DNA from: Bacillus pseudomycoides
Lineage (GTDB): Bacteria > Bacillota > Bacilli > Bacillales > Bacillaceae_G
Length of the DNA stretch: 53,913 nucleotides
Reading direction: 5' to 3'
Assembly (NCBI RefSeq): GCF_002551005.1
Contig: NZ_NVOY01000022.1
Location: 1 to 53,913 of the forward strand
Of this stretch, positions 17,358-26,135 are shown piece after piece. Position 1 is the first letter of the stretch. Each line of letters starts with the position of its first letter. The notes beneath the pieces are model-generated. The model was given only the letters and a program-made list of their open reading frames with translations, had not been told where the DNA came from and did not search any database. Position numbers and translations under genes: made by a program.

Positions 17358-17714
17358 TTACGATTGCATATATACGTTATATAAATCTTCAAGCGGCTTC
17401 ATGATGATTTTGTTTACGTCTCCGATTAAAACATTTAAACGTTGCTCTGCTTGCATTAAGTTTGTAATTTTTGAGTTTTGTTGTACTAATGCTACAACTT
17501 CTTGCGCTTTTTGGTTATCTTCGTCTGTTAATTGCTCGCCTTGCATCATTTTTTGTTGAAGCTCCATTTGCATCATACGGAAACGCTCAAATAGTTGTTT
17601 CGCATCTGCGTCTGCTTGTACTTCTGCATAGCTCACTTTTAATGATTGAAAATCAGGATGTTCTGCAATTGCTTTTTGTAATTCATACGCAACATCATGC
17701 ATATTGTTTGCCAT
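17358..17714 (-). CDS. yheA: YlbF/YmcA-family protein YheA
   Basis: A 118-residue, highly helical protein ([20 protein letters not shown]...[20 protein letters not shown]) of the YlbF/YmcA (DUF964) family. The ATG at 17714 has AAGGAGG upstream; an upstream in-frame extension lacks a ribosome site. YlbF and YmcA in B. subtilis take part in the Y-complex that affects RNase Y activity and Spo0A phosphorylation; the role of YheA itself is unknown. It lies next to yheB, as in B. subtilis. Confidence 0.88.
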   Translation of the reverse strand: MANNMHDVAYELQKAIAEHPDFQSLKVSYAEVQADADAKQLFERFRMMQMELQQKMMQGEQLTDEDNQKAQEVVALVQQNSKITNLMQAEQRLNVLIGDVNKIIMKPLEDLYNVYMQS

Positions 17715-17827
17715 TATATATATCCTCCTTGCAATGCGATACACTGTCACATTGTTTATATGTTTTCGTTCCTTACATACTCTTCCTACGATATCAGACT
17801 ATGTATCATATGTGAAGTAATTTCACT

Positions 17828-18964
17828 TTATGACATTATAATTAATAATAAGCCTTGCAGGGCTCCAATTAAACCGCCAAGTAATGCACCTAAATACGTA
17901 ATCATTTTCAATTCACTTTTTGTAATAGATAAAACTAGTTCTTCTATGCGCTCAATTGGAAATGATTCTACTTCTTGCTGTACAATATCAGCTAAATGCA
18001 AACGCTGCATAATATCCTCGACATGATTCGTCGCCCACTGTAACCCCTTGCACACAGCACTTGGAATCACATTGTTTCTTACATTGTCACGAATCGGAGC
18101 ACATACATCACGAACAGATTGATTGAATACAGTACTTACCGTTTGTTCCACTTTCACAAAAGACAGAATGCCTTTTAGGGCATCTTCTTTTGAAACGAAC
18201 GCTTCTACTTCACTCACTTCACACTGTTTCAGCTTTTCCCACTCTTTTTTCATCACATCAGACAGCAATTGTTTCGTTCCCTCTTGCTGCAAGAATTTAA
18301 TTACTTCTGGCTGCAACTTGTCGACTAAACTTACATTCCCTAAAAACATGCCGACTAAATTTAATAATGTCCCACGCGATGCAAAAAAGTCATCAATCAT
18401 TTTGGAGAGACGCTGTTTGCCTTCTGCACTTTCAAAGAAATCCATAGCTTTTCGGATAATAAAAGCAGCTGCATCTGGCATTTTTTCATCAATCTTTTCG
18501 TGAACAGACAGCGGTAGAGCTTGTTCCCACGTATACGCACGATATGTTTCAAATAATGAATCTACTTTATGCGTTATGATGCCTTCAATTTGCTTTGTAG
18601 CTCGTTCTTCCATATGAATCATATCCAGCTTCTCTAACACTTCGTGCAACGTTTTCTCATTCATCAGAAGCTTGTCCGCTGCCGTTTGCCCCCAGCCGAT
18701 CAGCTCTTGCTGGAACGACTCATTTGTTAGCTTCTTCTCAATTCCTTCTGGTGTTAATAAATGATCAACAACCATCTTCCCTAATTGTACAGCTAACTCA
18801 TCCCGGCGCTTCGGAATTAATCCAGGCGTAAATGGTACCCGAAACTTTCCAATATATTTTGGATGATGCGGTCGAAATAACATTTTAATGGCAAGATGAT
18901 TCGTATATCCACCAATAACCGCGCCTATTCCTGTTGTTGTTAACAGATTTAGCCACATATTCAC
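17828..18964 (-). CDS. yheB: DUF445 membrane protein YheB
   Basis: A 378-residue protein with a hydrophobic segment at each end ([20 protein letters not shown] near the N-terminus and [20 protein letters not shown] at the C-terminus) and a long helical, mostly soluble middle. This matches the DUF445 family. The N-terminal [16 protein letters not shown] motif is a family hallmark. Function is unknown; B. subtilis YheB is reported among sporulation-associated membrane proteins. It starts at a GTG, with GGAAGG 10 bases upstream. It is divergent from yheC. Confidence 0.88.
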   Translation of the reverse strand: MNMWLNLLTTTGIGAVIGGYTNHLAIKMLFRPHHPKYIGKFRVPFTPGLIPKRRDELAVQLGKMVVDHLLTPEGIEKKLTNESFQQELIGWGQTAADKLLMNEKTLHEVLEKLDMIHMEERATKQIEGIITHKVDSLFETYRAYTWEQALPLSVHEKIDEKMPDAAAFIIRKAMDFFESAEGKQRLSKMIDDFFASRGTLLNLVGMFLGNVSLVDKLQPEVIKFLQQEGTKQLLSDVMKKEWEKLKQCEVSEVEAFVSKEDALKGILSFVKVEQTVSTVFNQSVRDVCAPIRDNVRNNVIPSAVCKGLQWATNHVEDIMQRLHLADIVQQEVESFPIERIEELVLSITKSELKMITYLGALLGGLIGALQGLLLIIMS

Positions 18965-19146
18965 AAAATATCAACCTTCCGTTTCTCAAATATACATACC
19001 CTTCATTATAACTGCTATACAATGCGCCAGCAAACGGGATACTAGTCGATTCATCAAAAATAGTACTCATAGTTGGTATAAGACACATTTCTTTGAATAT
19101 TCTCAAGTAGATACATGTTTAGCACCCTATAAAAGGAGGTTGTCTT

Positions 19147-20211
19147 ATGGTTCTCGGACTATTAACATCACGCTTCCATCATGAGCAAGAATACTACACA
19201 GAAATTGCAAAACGCGCCTGCTTCTATCATATTACCGTTGCACAGTTTACTCCCTTTAGTATCAATCCTCAAACAGAGCTTGTGAACGGACTTGTTTTTG
19301 ATGCCAATCAGCAAGATTGGGTAGAAGAGCAATTTGTCATTCCATCTCACATATACAATCGATGCACATACAAAACTGAAAAAAATGTGAAGAAGGCGCT
19401 CCCTATTATTAAATGGTTGCAAAACCGCCCGCAATCCGTATTTTTAAACGCCGAACTTCCAATTGAGACCGATGTATATGAAATTCTTGCAAAAAACAAA
19501 AAACTAGCACCATATATCCCCACAATAAAACACGCAAATGAAAAGACAACGTTACAGCTATTACAAACAAAAAAAGATGTGATTTTAAAGCCCTGTCATC
19601 CATTTTCAAAACAAAGCATGCACCACATTTCTTATCAAAACCGTATGTTCCATGTTACTGCATTAGAACAAAATCAATTTCTGACAAAAACATACGAAAC
19701 AAAAGAACCATTTTTATCTTGGTTACAATCGTCGTTGCAAACATGTGAGTATAACGTACAATCTATGGTGCGAACATCCCCTGTGCATATTCGTTCTTTT
19801 TCACAAAAAAACAAAAGCGGTATATGGGAAGAACAAGCAAAGCTAATCCAAATAGACGACACACCATATTCTTTCTTATTTCCTCTTACACAGCAAATAC
19901 GTTTTATTCCGTTTACGAGGTGGCAACATCAGCTACCTAAAATTGACTTTACTCTATTGCAGGATAGTTTACACATTATTACGAAAGGAGTGCCTGAAGC
20001 CTTAGAAAATGCCTTTTCTCATCTATTTGAATTAGAACTTTCCATTGCAATGGACAATAAAGGTGCCGTTTGGCTCTATCTAATAAATCCGAATCCTACT
20101 TACACTGCTTTTACCAAACATAATATTGATTTGGCTGAAAAAGTATATACAGCGCCACTTCATTATTACCGTCATCTAAACAGAAACAAAAACAGTAAAC
20201 TTGAGATGTAA
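19147..20211 (+). CDS. yheC: YheC/YheD-family endospore coat-associated protein
   Basis: A 354-residue protein of the YheC/YheD family, which has an ATP-grasp-like C-terminal domain. It begins MVLGLLTSRFHHEQEYYTEI. The central KKDVILKPCHPFSKQSMHHI segment resembles an ATP-grasp lysine region. The length is close to B. subtilis YheC (about 360) rather than YheD (about 450). Family members associate with the spore coat; a peptide-ligating activity is suspected but unproven. AAAAGGAGG precedes the ATG and a strong terminator follows. B. subtilis has yheC and yheD in tandem; only one is present here. Confidence 0.85.
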   Translation: MVLGLLTSRFHHEQEYYTEIAKRACFYHITVAQFTPFSINPQTELVNGLVFDANQQDWVEEQFVIPSHIYNRCTYKTEKNVKKALPIIKWLQNRPQSVFLNAELPIETDVYEILAKNKKLAPYIPTIKHANEKTTLQLLQTKKDVILKPCHPFSKQSMHHISYQNRMFHVTALEQNQFLTKTYETKEPFLSWLQSSLQTCEYNVQSMVRTSPVHIRSFSQKNKSGIWEEQAKLIQIDDTPYSFLFPLTQQIRFIPFTRWQHQLPKIDFTLLQDSLHIITKGVPEALENAFSHLFELELSIAMDNKGAVWLYLINPNPTYTAFTKHNIDLAEKVYTAPLHYYRHLNRNKNSKLEM

Positions 20212-20217
20212 ATAAGC

Positions 20218-20257
20218 GAAAAAACCCGTCTCAACTTTTTGCTGAGACGGGTTTTCA
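20218..20257 (+). terminator. Terminator of yheC
   Basis: AAAACCCGTCTCA-actttttgc-TGAGACGGGTTTT, a 13-bp stem with flanking A and T tracts. Confidence 0.9.
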
Positions 20258-20261
20258 TATA

Positions 20262-20528
20262 TAGTGAAACTTCCATCAGTGGAGAGTTTTTTCATCTCCC
20301 ACTGATGGAAAGCCCACCCAATCGGGCTTTTACGGGCAGTTTATCTCCCACCTAACTTCTTTAGAAAAGCGGAAGCGGCTCGTCCAGAATCGCAGGACGC
20401 CCGCGCCCCTGACAGAGAGGCGCTTTTCGCCTCGTCCGAGGGGGCGAAACGACCGGAGATTCTAGCCGCTAGAGCTGGACAATGTTTTCGCTGAATTTTG
20501 AGGTGGGAGATTACTGCCCGTTAATGCG
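20262..20528 (+). repeat. Dispersed repeat family C, large copy with GC-rich insert
   Basis: The left part is a hairpin, CTTCCATCAGTGG ... CCACTGATGGAAAG (20270-20312). It is followed by an inverted-repeat-bounded segment: ACGGGCAGTTTATCTCCCAC at 20332-20351 and its near-complement GTGGGAGATTACTGCCCGT at 20503-20521. Inside is an unusually GC-rich stretch (20360-20485) rich in GAAGCGG, CGCCCGCGCC and GGGGCGAAACGACC motifs. The right end supplies the stop codon of the convergent zinc-ribbon gene. It fills the whole 309-bp gap after yheC. Confidence 0.72.
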
Positions 20529-20772
20529 GGATGAGCTGTACAGTGATTTCGGTTTGCTTTTCACAAAGCGGGCAATATAAAAGATGAAGGCAATACTGCC
20601 GAGAGTCATGTGCAGATAATCCATCAACTTTCTCTAACAGTTCTTGGTCCTGATATGCACTATATGGTCCTATATAATCGACTGCTTTCCCGTAATCTTC
20701 AAGTATGCTCGTACATGTAGGACAAGTATATTCCTTATACTCTAATGCATTACAAAGCGGACAAATCGCCAT
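20521..20772 (-). CDS. Small zinc-ribbon-like protein
   Basis: An 83-residue protein with cysteine pairs ICPLC (Cys4, Cys7) and TCPTC (Cys17, Cys20), plus Cys61, Cys67 and Cys70 in QYCLHLLYCPLCEKQ. The spacing suggests one zinc ribbon at the N-terminus and a second incomplete one. Function is unknown. GGAGGAA lies seven bases before the ATG, directly after the U tract of the SASP terminator, so expression by read-through from the sigma-G promoter is possible. The last codons and stop lie in a dispersed repeat, so the native C-terminus may have been altered. Confidence 0.65.
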   Translation of the reverse strand: MAICPLCNALEYKEYTCPTCTSILEDYGKAVDYIGPYSAYQDQELLEKVDGLSAHDSRQYCLHLLYCPLCEKQTEITVQLIPH

Positions 20773-20784
20773 TTTGATTCCTCC

Positions 20785-20810
20785 AAAAAAGGGACGGTAT
20801 TCCCGTCCCC
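20785..20810 (-). terminator. Terminator/attenuator between the SASP and zinc-ribbon genes
   Basis: GGGACGGG-aat-ACCGTCCC followed by TTTTTT on the minus strand. The U tract abuts the GGAGGAA ribosome site of the next gene. Confidence 0.82.
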
Positions 20811-20825
20811 TATAGCCATTTTCAT

Positions 20826-21020
20826 TTATTTTTGGAAACCGCCTAAATGTTGCTCTGCATAAGATACAAGACGTTTTGTGATTTCACCGCCAACAGATCC
20901 GTTTGCACGTGATGTTGCATCTGGGCCAAGTTGTACGCCAAACTCAGTTGCGATTTCATACTTCATTTGATCTAAAGCACTTTGTGCACCAGGAACTGCA
21001 AGACTATTGTTTCTAGCCAT
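20826..21020 (-). CDS. Alpha/beta-type small acid-soluble spore protein (SASP)
   Basis: A 64-residue alpha/beta SASP. It has the GPR-protease cleavage region [10 protein letters not shown] and the DNA-binding segment [16 protein letters not shown]. It saturates spore DNA, protecting it from UV and heat, and is degraded to amino acids at germination. AAGGAGG precedes the ATG. A sigma-G-type promoter (GCATA, 17 nt, CATACTA) lies 30-60 bp upstream on the minus strand. It is divergent from a near-identical SASP gene with the same promoter layout. Confidence 0.96.
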   Translation of the reverse strand: MARNNSLAVPGAQSALDQMKYEIATEFGVQLGPDATSRANGSVGGEITKRLVSYAEQHLGGFQK

Positions 21021-21051
21021 GTTATCTCACCTCCTTGTATTGGTGTACTCA

Positions 21052-21080
21052 TAGTATGTAAAAACATCTTTTTTCTATGC
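21052..21080 (-). promoter_or_regulatory. Sigma-G promoter of the minus-strand SASP gene
   Basis: On the minus strand, -35 GCATA (21080-21076), a 17-nt spacer, and -10 CATACTA (21058-21052). It agrees with the forespore sigma-G consensus and mirrors the promoter of the divergent SASP. Confidence 0.8.
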
Positions 21081-21142
21081 AAACAGAACATGTGTAATTT
21101 TTGGCATTATTTTAATTTACAAATTTTACAAAATGATAACTC

Positions 21143-21171
21143 GCATATCTTTCTACGTATCATCCATACTA
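21143..21171 (+). promoter_or_regulatory. Sigma-G promoter of the plus-strand SASP gene
   Basis: -35 GCATA (21143-21147), a 17-nt spacer, and -10 CATACTA (21165-21171). This predicts a transcript start near 21178, which puts the tRNA-like element at 21194 inside the 5' leader. Confidence 0.8.
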
Positions 21172-21193
21172 TGAATACAATCACTCCACACGA

Positions 21194-21245
21194 TGGATTA
21201 GTGCCAAACGGGGCTATCCTGGTTCAACTCCAGCTAATCCAACCA
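21194..21245 (+). ncRNA. 52-nt tRNA-like element lacking an anticodon arm (tRNA-Gln-like)
   Basis: The acceptor stem is TGGATTA (21194-21200) paired with TAATCCA (21235-21241), then discriminator A and encoded CCA (21243-21245). The D arm is GCC-AAACGG-GGC (21203-21214). The T arm (21218-21234) has the canonical loop TTCAACT and a CTGG/CCAG stem with one outer C-C mismatch. Only three bases (TAT) separate the D and T arms, so the anticodon arm and variable loop are missing. Wording such as GCCAAACGG and GGTTC-A-TCCAGCTA resembles bacterial tRNA-Gln. It may be a deleted tRNA or a leader element of the SASP mRNA. Confidence 0.6.
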
Positions 21246-21272
21246 AAACTCACACTAAGGAGGACATATCCT

Positions 21273-21473
21273 ATGACAACTCAACGTTCTAATCAATTAG
21301 CAGTACCTGGTGCACAGAATGTTCTAGACCAAATGAAATACGAGATTGCAACTGAATTTGGAGTAACATTAGGTGCTGATACAACAGCTCGTGCAAATGG
21401 TTCAGTAGGTGGAGAAATTACAAAGCGTTTAGTAGCAATGGCTGAACAAAGCCTTGGCGGATTTCAAAAATAA
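21273..21473 (+). CDS. Alpha/beta-type small acid-soluble spore protein (SASP)
   Basis: A 66-residue SASP starting at the ATG at 21273, nine bases after AAGGAGG. It carries [10 protein letters not shown] (GPR cleavage region) and [16 protein letters not shown] (DNA binding) and differs from the divergent copy mainly at the N-terminus and a few central positions. Its function is to coat DNA in the dormant spore. The predicted sigma-G leader is unusually long (about 95 nt) because it contains the tRNA-like element. A bidirectional terminator follows. Confidence 0.96.
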   Translation: MTTQRSNQLAVPGAQNVLDQMKYEIATEFGVTLGADTTARANGSVGGEITKRLVAMAEQSLGGFQK

Positions 21474-21482
21474 ATATATATG

Positions 21483-21517
21483 GCAAAAAGGTCTCAAGCA
21501 TCGCTTGAGACCTTTCT
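21483..21517. terminator. Bidirectional terminator between the SASP and tcyC genes
   Basis: AAAGGTCTCAAGC-at-CGCTTGAGACCTTT with T-rich flanks on both strands, at a convergent junction. Confidence 0.88.
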
Positions 21518-21520
21518 ATA

Positions 21521-22255
21521 TTACTGTAGCATTTGTAAAAATTTCTTTGTCCGCTCTTCTTTCGGATGTACCAAAACTTCTTCCGGTGTACCTTGTTCAA
21601 CAATGACACCGCCATCCATAAAAATAACACGGTTTGCAATTTGATGTGCAAAGCGCATCTCATGCGTAACAATGACCATCGTCATCCCTTCCTGTGCCAG
21701 TTCTTTCATTACTTTTAGCACTTCTTGCACAAGTTCAGGGTCAAGCGCTGATGTCGGTTCATCAAATAAAATGACTTGCGGCTCCATCGCCAATGCGCGT
21801 GCAATCCCTACGCGCTGCTGCTGTCCACCTGAAAGCTGAAATGGATATAAATCCATCTTATCGCCGAGTCCCACTTTTCTTAGAAAGTACTCTGCTTTTT
21901 CTTTTGCCTTCTCTTTTGAAACTTTCTTCACCGTAACAAGGCCTTCCATTACGTTTTCACGCGCTGTAAAATGCGGGAATAAATTGTGATGTTGAAACAC
22001 CATACCGGTTTGCGTGCGCAAATTCACGATATCACGCTTCGTCACCTTTTTTGAAAAATCAAGTGTTTCCTCACCGATACGAATAACACCGCTATTCGGG
22101 GTTTCTAGTACGTTTAGACAACGAAGCAATGTTGTCTTCCCTGAACCAGAAGGCCCAATAATCACAACAACTTCACCTTTATCTACGGCCATATCAATTT
22201 GCTTCAAAACGGTGTTATCACCGAAACTTTTTTGTAAATGTTGAATTGAAATCAT
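21521..22255 (-). CDS. tcyC: Amino acid (probably L-cystine) ABC transporter ATP-binding protein
   Basis: A 244-residue ATPase with Walker [10 protein letters not shown] (about residues 32-40), Q-loop [10 protein letters not shown], signature LSGGQQQRV, Walker [13 protein letters not shown] and the switch His in VTHEMR. It powers import through the adjacent permease. The ATG at 22255 ([11 protein letters not shown]) is preferred over an upstream frame without a ribosome site. The gene order binding protein - permease - ATPase and the lengths 268/233/244 fit B. subtilis TcyABC well. Substrate assignment to cystine is by similarity from memory. Confidence 0.85.
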   Translation of the reverse strand: MISIQHLQKSFGDNTVLKQIDMAVDKGEVVVIIGPSGSGKTTLLRCLNVLETPNSGVIRIGEETLDFSKKVTKRDIVNLRTQTGMVFQHHNLFPHFTARENVMEGLVTVKKVSKEKAKEKAEYFLRKVGLGDKMDLYPFQLSGGQQQRVGIARALAMEPQVILFDEPTSALDPELVQEVLKVMKELAQEGMTMVIVTHEMRFAHQIANRVIFMDGGVIVEQGTPEEVLVHPKEERTKKFLQMLQ

Positions 22256-22282
22256 AGAAACAAAAACTCCTTTTAACAAGGA

Positions 22283-22984
22283 TTATTTTAAAACATGACG
22301 CTCTGCTCGTTTTTCAAGCATTTGCTGTACAATCGATAATAAGAAACAAATGACCCAGTAAATGAGTCCTGCTTCTGTATAAACGATTAAAAATTCATAG
22401 TTTGTCGCTGCAATTTCCTGCGCCTTCCGAAACATTTCTGTTACTAAAATTAAGGACGCCAGCGATGTATCTTTAATCAAACTAATAAATGTATTGGAAA
22501 GAGGCGGAATCGAAACGCGCGAGGCCTGCGGCAGGATAATGCGGCGCAGCGCTTGCGGGTACGACATACCAACTGTATATGCAGCCTCCCATTGCCCTTT
22601 CGGAATCGATAAAATCGAAGCACGAATGATTTCTGAAGCGTACGCTCCGACATTTAACGAAAATCCAATAATCGCTGCTGGAAAGGAATTAATTGTAATC
22701 CCTATTGTCGGCAGCCCATAAAAAATAATAAATAACTGAACAAGAAGCGGTGTACCGCGAATAATAGATACATAGATGCGTGCAATCCATTCTAACACAC
22801 GATTTCCAGAAATGCGGCATAGCGCTGTTACCGTCGCTAACGCTAAACCAATTATAAATGTAATCAATGTCAGCGGTATCGTATTGAAAAGAGCACCCTT
22901 CAGCATAGGCATGAAGGATGCTTTTGTGATATCAACCCAAACAGATAATCGATCTAAATCAAATACAACATTACTTAGATACAT
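22283..22984 (-). CDS. tcyB: Amino acid (probably L-cystine) ABC transporter permease
   Basis: A 233-residue HisM/GlnP-type permease with about five transmembrane helices and the EAA-like coupling motif in [20 protein letters not shown] (about residues 145-164). It forms the membrane channel for the adjacent binding protein and ATPase. The gene overlaps the end of the binding-protein gene; TTG or GTG starts a few codons upstream are also possible. The length equals that of TcyB of B. subtilis. Confidence 0.84.
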   Translation of the reverse strand: MYLSNVVFDLDRLSVWVDITKASFMPMLKGALFNTIPLTLITFIIGLALATVTALCRISGNRVLEWIARIYVSIIRGTPLLVQLFIIFYGLPTIGITINSFPAAIIGFSLNVGAYASEIIRASILSIPKGQWEAAYTVGMSYPQALRRIILPQASRVSIPPLSNTFISLIKDTSLASLILVTEMFRKAQEIAATNYEFLIVYTEAGLIYWVICFLLSIVQQMLEKRAERHVLK

Positions 22985-23777
22985 CTTCACCAAACCATTT
23001 CTTCGATATTTTTTCGTATGTGCCGTCTTTTTTCATGTCATCTAATGCTTTGTTTACTTCAGCAACCAATTTGTCACTGCCTTTACGGAACATTAAACCG
23101 CTTTTTGATGCTTCTTTTTCTGTATCAACAATTTTTACTTTTGCATCTGGTTTTATTTTTAAGTAATTTAACACAGATAAACGATCATTAATTGTGAAAT
23201 CAACGCGGCCAGAGTTTAATAATTCAACCGCTTGGTTAAATCCTTCTACCCCAACGATTTCCGCACCGTTTTTCTTCGCAATGTCACTGAAGTTACTTGT
23301 TAAAGACTGTGCTGCTTTTAAACCTTTCACATCTGTAAATTTCGCTGGTTTATCTTTATCTTTTGGAATCACAAGTACTGCTGAAGATGATACGTATGGA
23401 CTAGAGAAGTCGTATTTCTTTTGGCGATCTTCCCGAATTCCGACTTCGTTCGCAATCATATCAAAACGCTTTGCATCAAGTCCAGCAAATAAGCTATCCC
23501 ATTGTGTTTCTTTAAATACTGCTTTCGCGCCAAGACGCTTTGCTACTTCTTCTGCAATTTCAACATCAAACCCAGTTAACTTTCCACTTCCATCATGGAA
23601 TGTGAACGGCGGGTATGTACCTTCTGTTCCAACAACAAGCTCTCCGCTCTTCTTAATTTGCTCAAGCGCATCTTTGCTAGTGCTTGGCACTGTATTATCT
23701 TTTGTTTGTTTTCCGCAACCTGCTACAACCCCTACAACTAGTAGTGCAAGTACGAAAAATGAAAGTAATTTTTTCAT
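22971..23777 (-). CDS. tcyA: Amino acid (probably L-cystine) ABC transporter substrate-binding lipoprotein
   Basis: A 268-residue extracytoplasmic lipoprotein. The signal [20 protein letters not shown] ends at a lipobox VVAGC with the lipidated Cys near residue 21. It is a family 3 solute-binding protein: [20 protein letters not shown] (residues about 49-68) is the conserved ligand-site start, followed by [20 protein letters not shown]. The length is identical to B. subtilis TcyA and the sequence pattern is like cystine-binding members. The ATG at 23777 has GGAGGATT upstream. It is first gene of the tcyABC operon. Confidence 0.86.
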   Translation of the reverse strand: MKKLLSFFVLALLVVGVVAGCGKQTKDNTVPSTSKDALEQIKKSGELVVGTEGTYPPFTFHDGSGKLTGFDVEIAEEVAKRLGAKAVFKETQWDSLFAGLDAKRFDMIANEVGIREDRQKKYDFSSPYVSSSAVLVIPKDKDKPAKFTDVKGLKAAQSLTSNFSDIAKKNGAEIVGVEGFNQAVELLNSGRVDFTINDRLSVLNYLKIKPDAKVKIVDTEKEASKSGLMFRKGSDKLVAEVNKALDDMKKDGTYEKISKKWFGEDVSK

Positions 23778-23927
23778 GATAGCAATCCTCCAAGTATTCT
23801 GATAGGAATTTAAGAATAACATTAACTTATTCTATTCAATCTTGCAACATTTTTCAATCAAAATGTTTTCACTTAGTGTATCCTTTTCGTTCAAAATCAA
23901 TCATGTGAACATCGGCACACAAAAAAA

Positions 23928-23957
23928 AGAACTTGCCACCCTGGCAAGTTCTTCAAG
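23928..23957 (-). terminator. Terminator of the 27-residue membrane peptide gene
   Basis: AAGAACTTGCCA-ggg-TGGCAAGTTCTT followed by TTTTTTTG on the minus strand. It begins at the stop codon of the small ORF. Confidence 0.85.
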
Positions 23958-24036
23958 AATCTAACACACAATATCCAATCATTCCGCATAATAACAAAAA
24001 GAATGCAATGTTAAAGGTAACTGATAATTCCTCCAT
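23953..24036 (-). CDS. 27-residue single-pass membrane peptide
   Basis: Translation starts at an ATG with a strong GAAAGGGGG site seven bases upstream and gives MEELSVTFNIAFFLLLCGMI followed by GYCVLDS. Residues 8-24 form one transmembrane helix. A strong intrinsic terminator overlaps the stop codon, so the ORF is a complete mini-gene between bmrD and the tcy operon. Its size and topology resemble small accessory membrane proteins (for example oxidase or transporter subunits). No function can be assigned. Too short for routine gene callers. Confidence 0.6.
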   Translation of the reverse strand: MEELSVTFNIAFFLLLCGMIGYCVLDS

Positions 24037-24134
24037 TGATATTCCCCCTTTCGTTCAACGTATCATATAAACAAAGGGAGAATACGTCCTACTTGTAAAC
24101 ATTGCCTTAAAATTATCTGAACATTCCGTGAACA

Positions 24135-26135
24135 TCACGCACTTTGACTATTTGCAATTTGCGTTTTATACATTTCATAGTAACGACCTTGCTTTTCCAT
24201 CAACTCATCATGCGAACCTTTTTCAAGAATCGTTCCGCGGTCTAGTACGATAATTTGGTCAGCGCTTTTAATTGTTGATAAACGGTGGGCAATAATAAAT
24301 GTCGTTCGTCCTTTTTTCACGACTTCGAGCGCCTGTTGAATCATTGCCTCTGTTTCCGTATCGATGCTAGATGTTGCTTCATCCAAAATTAAAATGGCTG
24401 GATCAAAGGCAAGTGCCCGGGCGAAAGAAATGAGCTGCCTTTCACCTGTTGAAAGCGTACTTCCTTTTTCCGTTATTTCTTCCTCAATATTACCCGCAAA
24501 ACGCTCTGCTCCAACATCACGGAGCGCCTTCACAATCGTTTCCTTCGAAATTCGTTCTTGCTCTAAGCTTACATTAGAAGCAACTGTTCCTGTAAATAGA
24601 AATGGATCTTGCAGAACAATTCCCATATGTTCGCGAAGCGCTTGTTTTGGAATTTCTTTTATATCGTATCCATCAATTGTGATGCCGCCTTTTTGAAATT
24701 CATAAAACTGAAAGAGTACATTCATAATCGAACTTTTTCCTGATCCAGTATGACCGACTAAGGCAATTGTTTCGCCTTTCTTTGCTTCAAAGGAAATGTT
24801 CTGCAGCACTTCATCTTTCCCATTATAAGAAAACGAAACGTTATCAAAGCGAACATTTCCTCTTATCGACGGAATGTGCTCTTCCTGCACCGCTTCTCCC
24901 TTTTCATCTAACAATTCAAACACACGCTCAGCAGCAACGCGCGCTTGCTCTAAGTTCGCTAACTGATTCACCATATTGGTAATCGGCGAAAATAATCGCG
25001 TTAAATAATCAACGAATGCATATAACACACCTAACGAAATCATTCCTGCAGCACTTAATGATGCACCGCCAAAGTACCAAATCACACCTGTAAATGCAAT
25101 GTTGCGTAGCACGCCAACTAGGTTATGAGACGTCGCTGCATTTAAACTTAAAATTTTATTTTGGTACATATAATACTCTTCGTTTAATTGCTCAAATTCT
25201 TGCTTTTCCCTGCATTCTTGACGAAACGCTTGAATGATCGGCATCCCTTGAATGGATTCATTCACTTTTCCATTAATGTCCGATAAGCGTGAGCGCATTT
25301 TATGATTGTATACAGACGCGTATTTTCGGTAAAAAATCGCCCACACACATAAAATCGGAATAAGGATTAAACACATAAACGCAAGTTTCACATCCAATAA
25401 GAACAAGGCAATAAAAATACCGATAATATAAATAAAGCTAGAAAAGAATGTTGATAATACCGTTACATAAAACTCGCGAATCGCCTCCGTATCATTTGTC
25501 ACACGAGAAACAATTTTCCCAGCTGGCAAATGATCGAAGTAGCGAATCGGTAAAGTTTGAATGTGAGAAAATACGTCTTCTCGCATAATTTGAATAATTT
25601 TATTCGCTGCTTTTTGTAAATAAAATTGTTTTCCATATGCAAAGAGAGATACAACAAGTAATAGAGCTAAATAGCCGCTTCCGAGTATAAGTAGTCGTTT
25701 TATTTCTGGCTGATAAAACGAGAAAACTTCCTCTCCTGTCAACTTCATCCCTTTATAGACTTGTGCCGCTTCCCCTTTCTGAATCGTCACCATATCTCCT
25801 TTTACAGACCGCGTTCCTTCAAGTGAAAGTTTATTCGGAATAAAATAATAGTCGCGGCCAATTTGAACAATGCGCACTTCTTTCCCTTTCTTTTCGCCTG
25901 CTTCAAACCGATCGCTTCGCTTATACCAAGCGTTGTGATAAAAAACAGCATCATCTCCTTTTACTGTTTCATACCAAGGTCTTTCAATGCCAACAATATG
26001 TTCATCAATCATCGTTTTCGCAACAAACGGTCCAGCTAATTCCGCAATAACGAAAATAAATAACATCGATAAAGCAATTCCAATCGTTGCTTTTACTTTC
26101 ATCGCATATTGAAATAATCGTTTTCCAACACTCAT
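24135..26135 (-). CDS. bmrD: Multidrug ABC transporter subunit, BmrD/YheH-like
   Basis: A 666-residue ABC half-transporter (YheH is about 673 in B. subtilis). It has six predicted membrane helices, and about 100 residues between helices 1 and 2 (around HIVGIERPWYETVKGDDAVF to GEEVF) form an extracellular domain, a feature of BmrD. The nucleotide domain has Walker A GHTGSGKSS, signature LSTGERQ and a canonical Walker B LILDEATSS with the catalytic Glu. It pairs with BmrC to export drugs from the membrane. It overlaps bmrC by 4 nt (ATGA), indicating translational coupling. Confidence 0.92.
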   Translation of the reverse strand: MSVGKRLFQYAMKVKATIGIALSMLFIFVIAELAGPFVAKTMIDEHIVGIERPWYETVKGDDAVFYHNAWYKRSDRFEAGEKKGKEVRIVQIGRDYYFIPNKLSLEGTRSVKGDMVTIQKGEAAQVYKGMKLTGEEVFSFYQPEIKRLLILGSGYLALLLVVSLFAYGKQFYLQKAANKIIQIMREDVFSHIQTLPIRYFDHLPAGKIVSRVTNDTEAIREFYVTVLSTFFSSFIYIIGIFIALFLLDVKLAFMCLILIPILCVWAIFYRKYASVYNHKMRSRLSDINGKVNESIQGMPIIQAFRQECREKQEFEQLNEEYYMYQNKILSLNAATSHNLVGVLRNIAFTGVIWYFGGASLSAAGMISLGVLYAFVDYLTRLFSPITNMVNQLANLEQARVAAERVFELLDEKGEAVQEEHIPSIRGNVRFDNVSFSYNGKDEVLQNISFEAKKGETIALVGHTGSGKSSIMNVLFQFYEFQKGGITIDGYDIKEIPKQALREHMGIVLQDPFLFTGTVASNVSLEQERISKETIVKALRDVGAERFAGNIEEEITEKGSTLSTGERQLISFARALAFDPAILILDEATSSIDTETEAMIQQALEVVKKGRTTFIIAHRLSTIKSADQIIVLDRGTILEKGSHDELMEKQGRYYEMYKTQIANSQSA

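Noticed and set aside
20262-20528. Insertion sequence
   Set aside because: Inverted repeats bound the segment, but there is no transposase frame. It is only a non-autonomous repeat.
21194-21245. A standard tRNA gene in the SASP intergenic region
   Set aside because: Acceptor, D and T arms and CCA are present, but there is no anticodon arm, so it cannot decode. It is reported as a tRNA-like element only.
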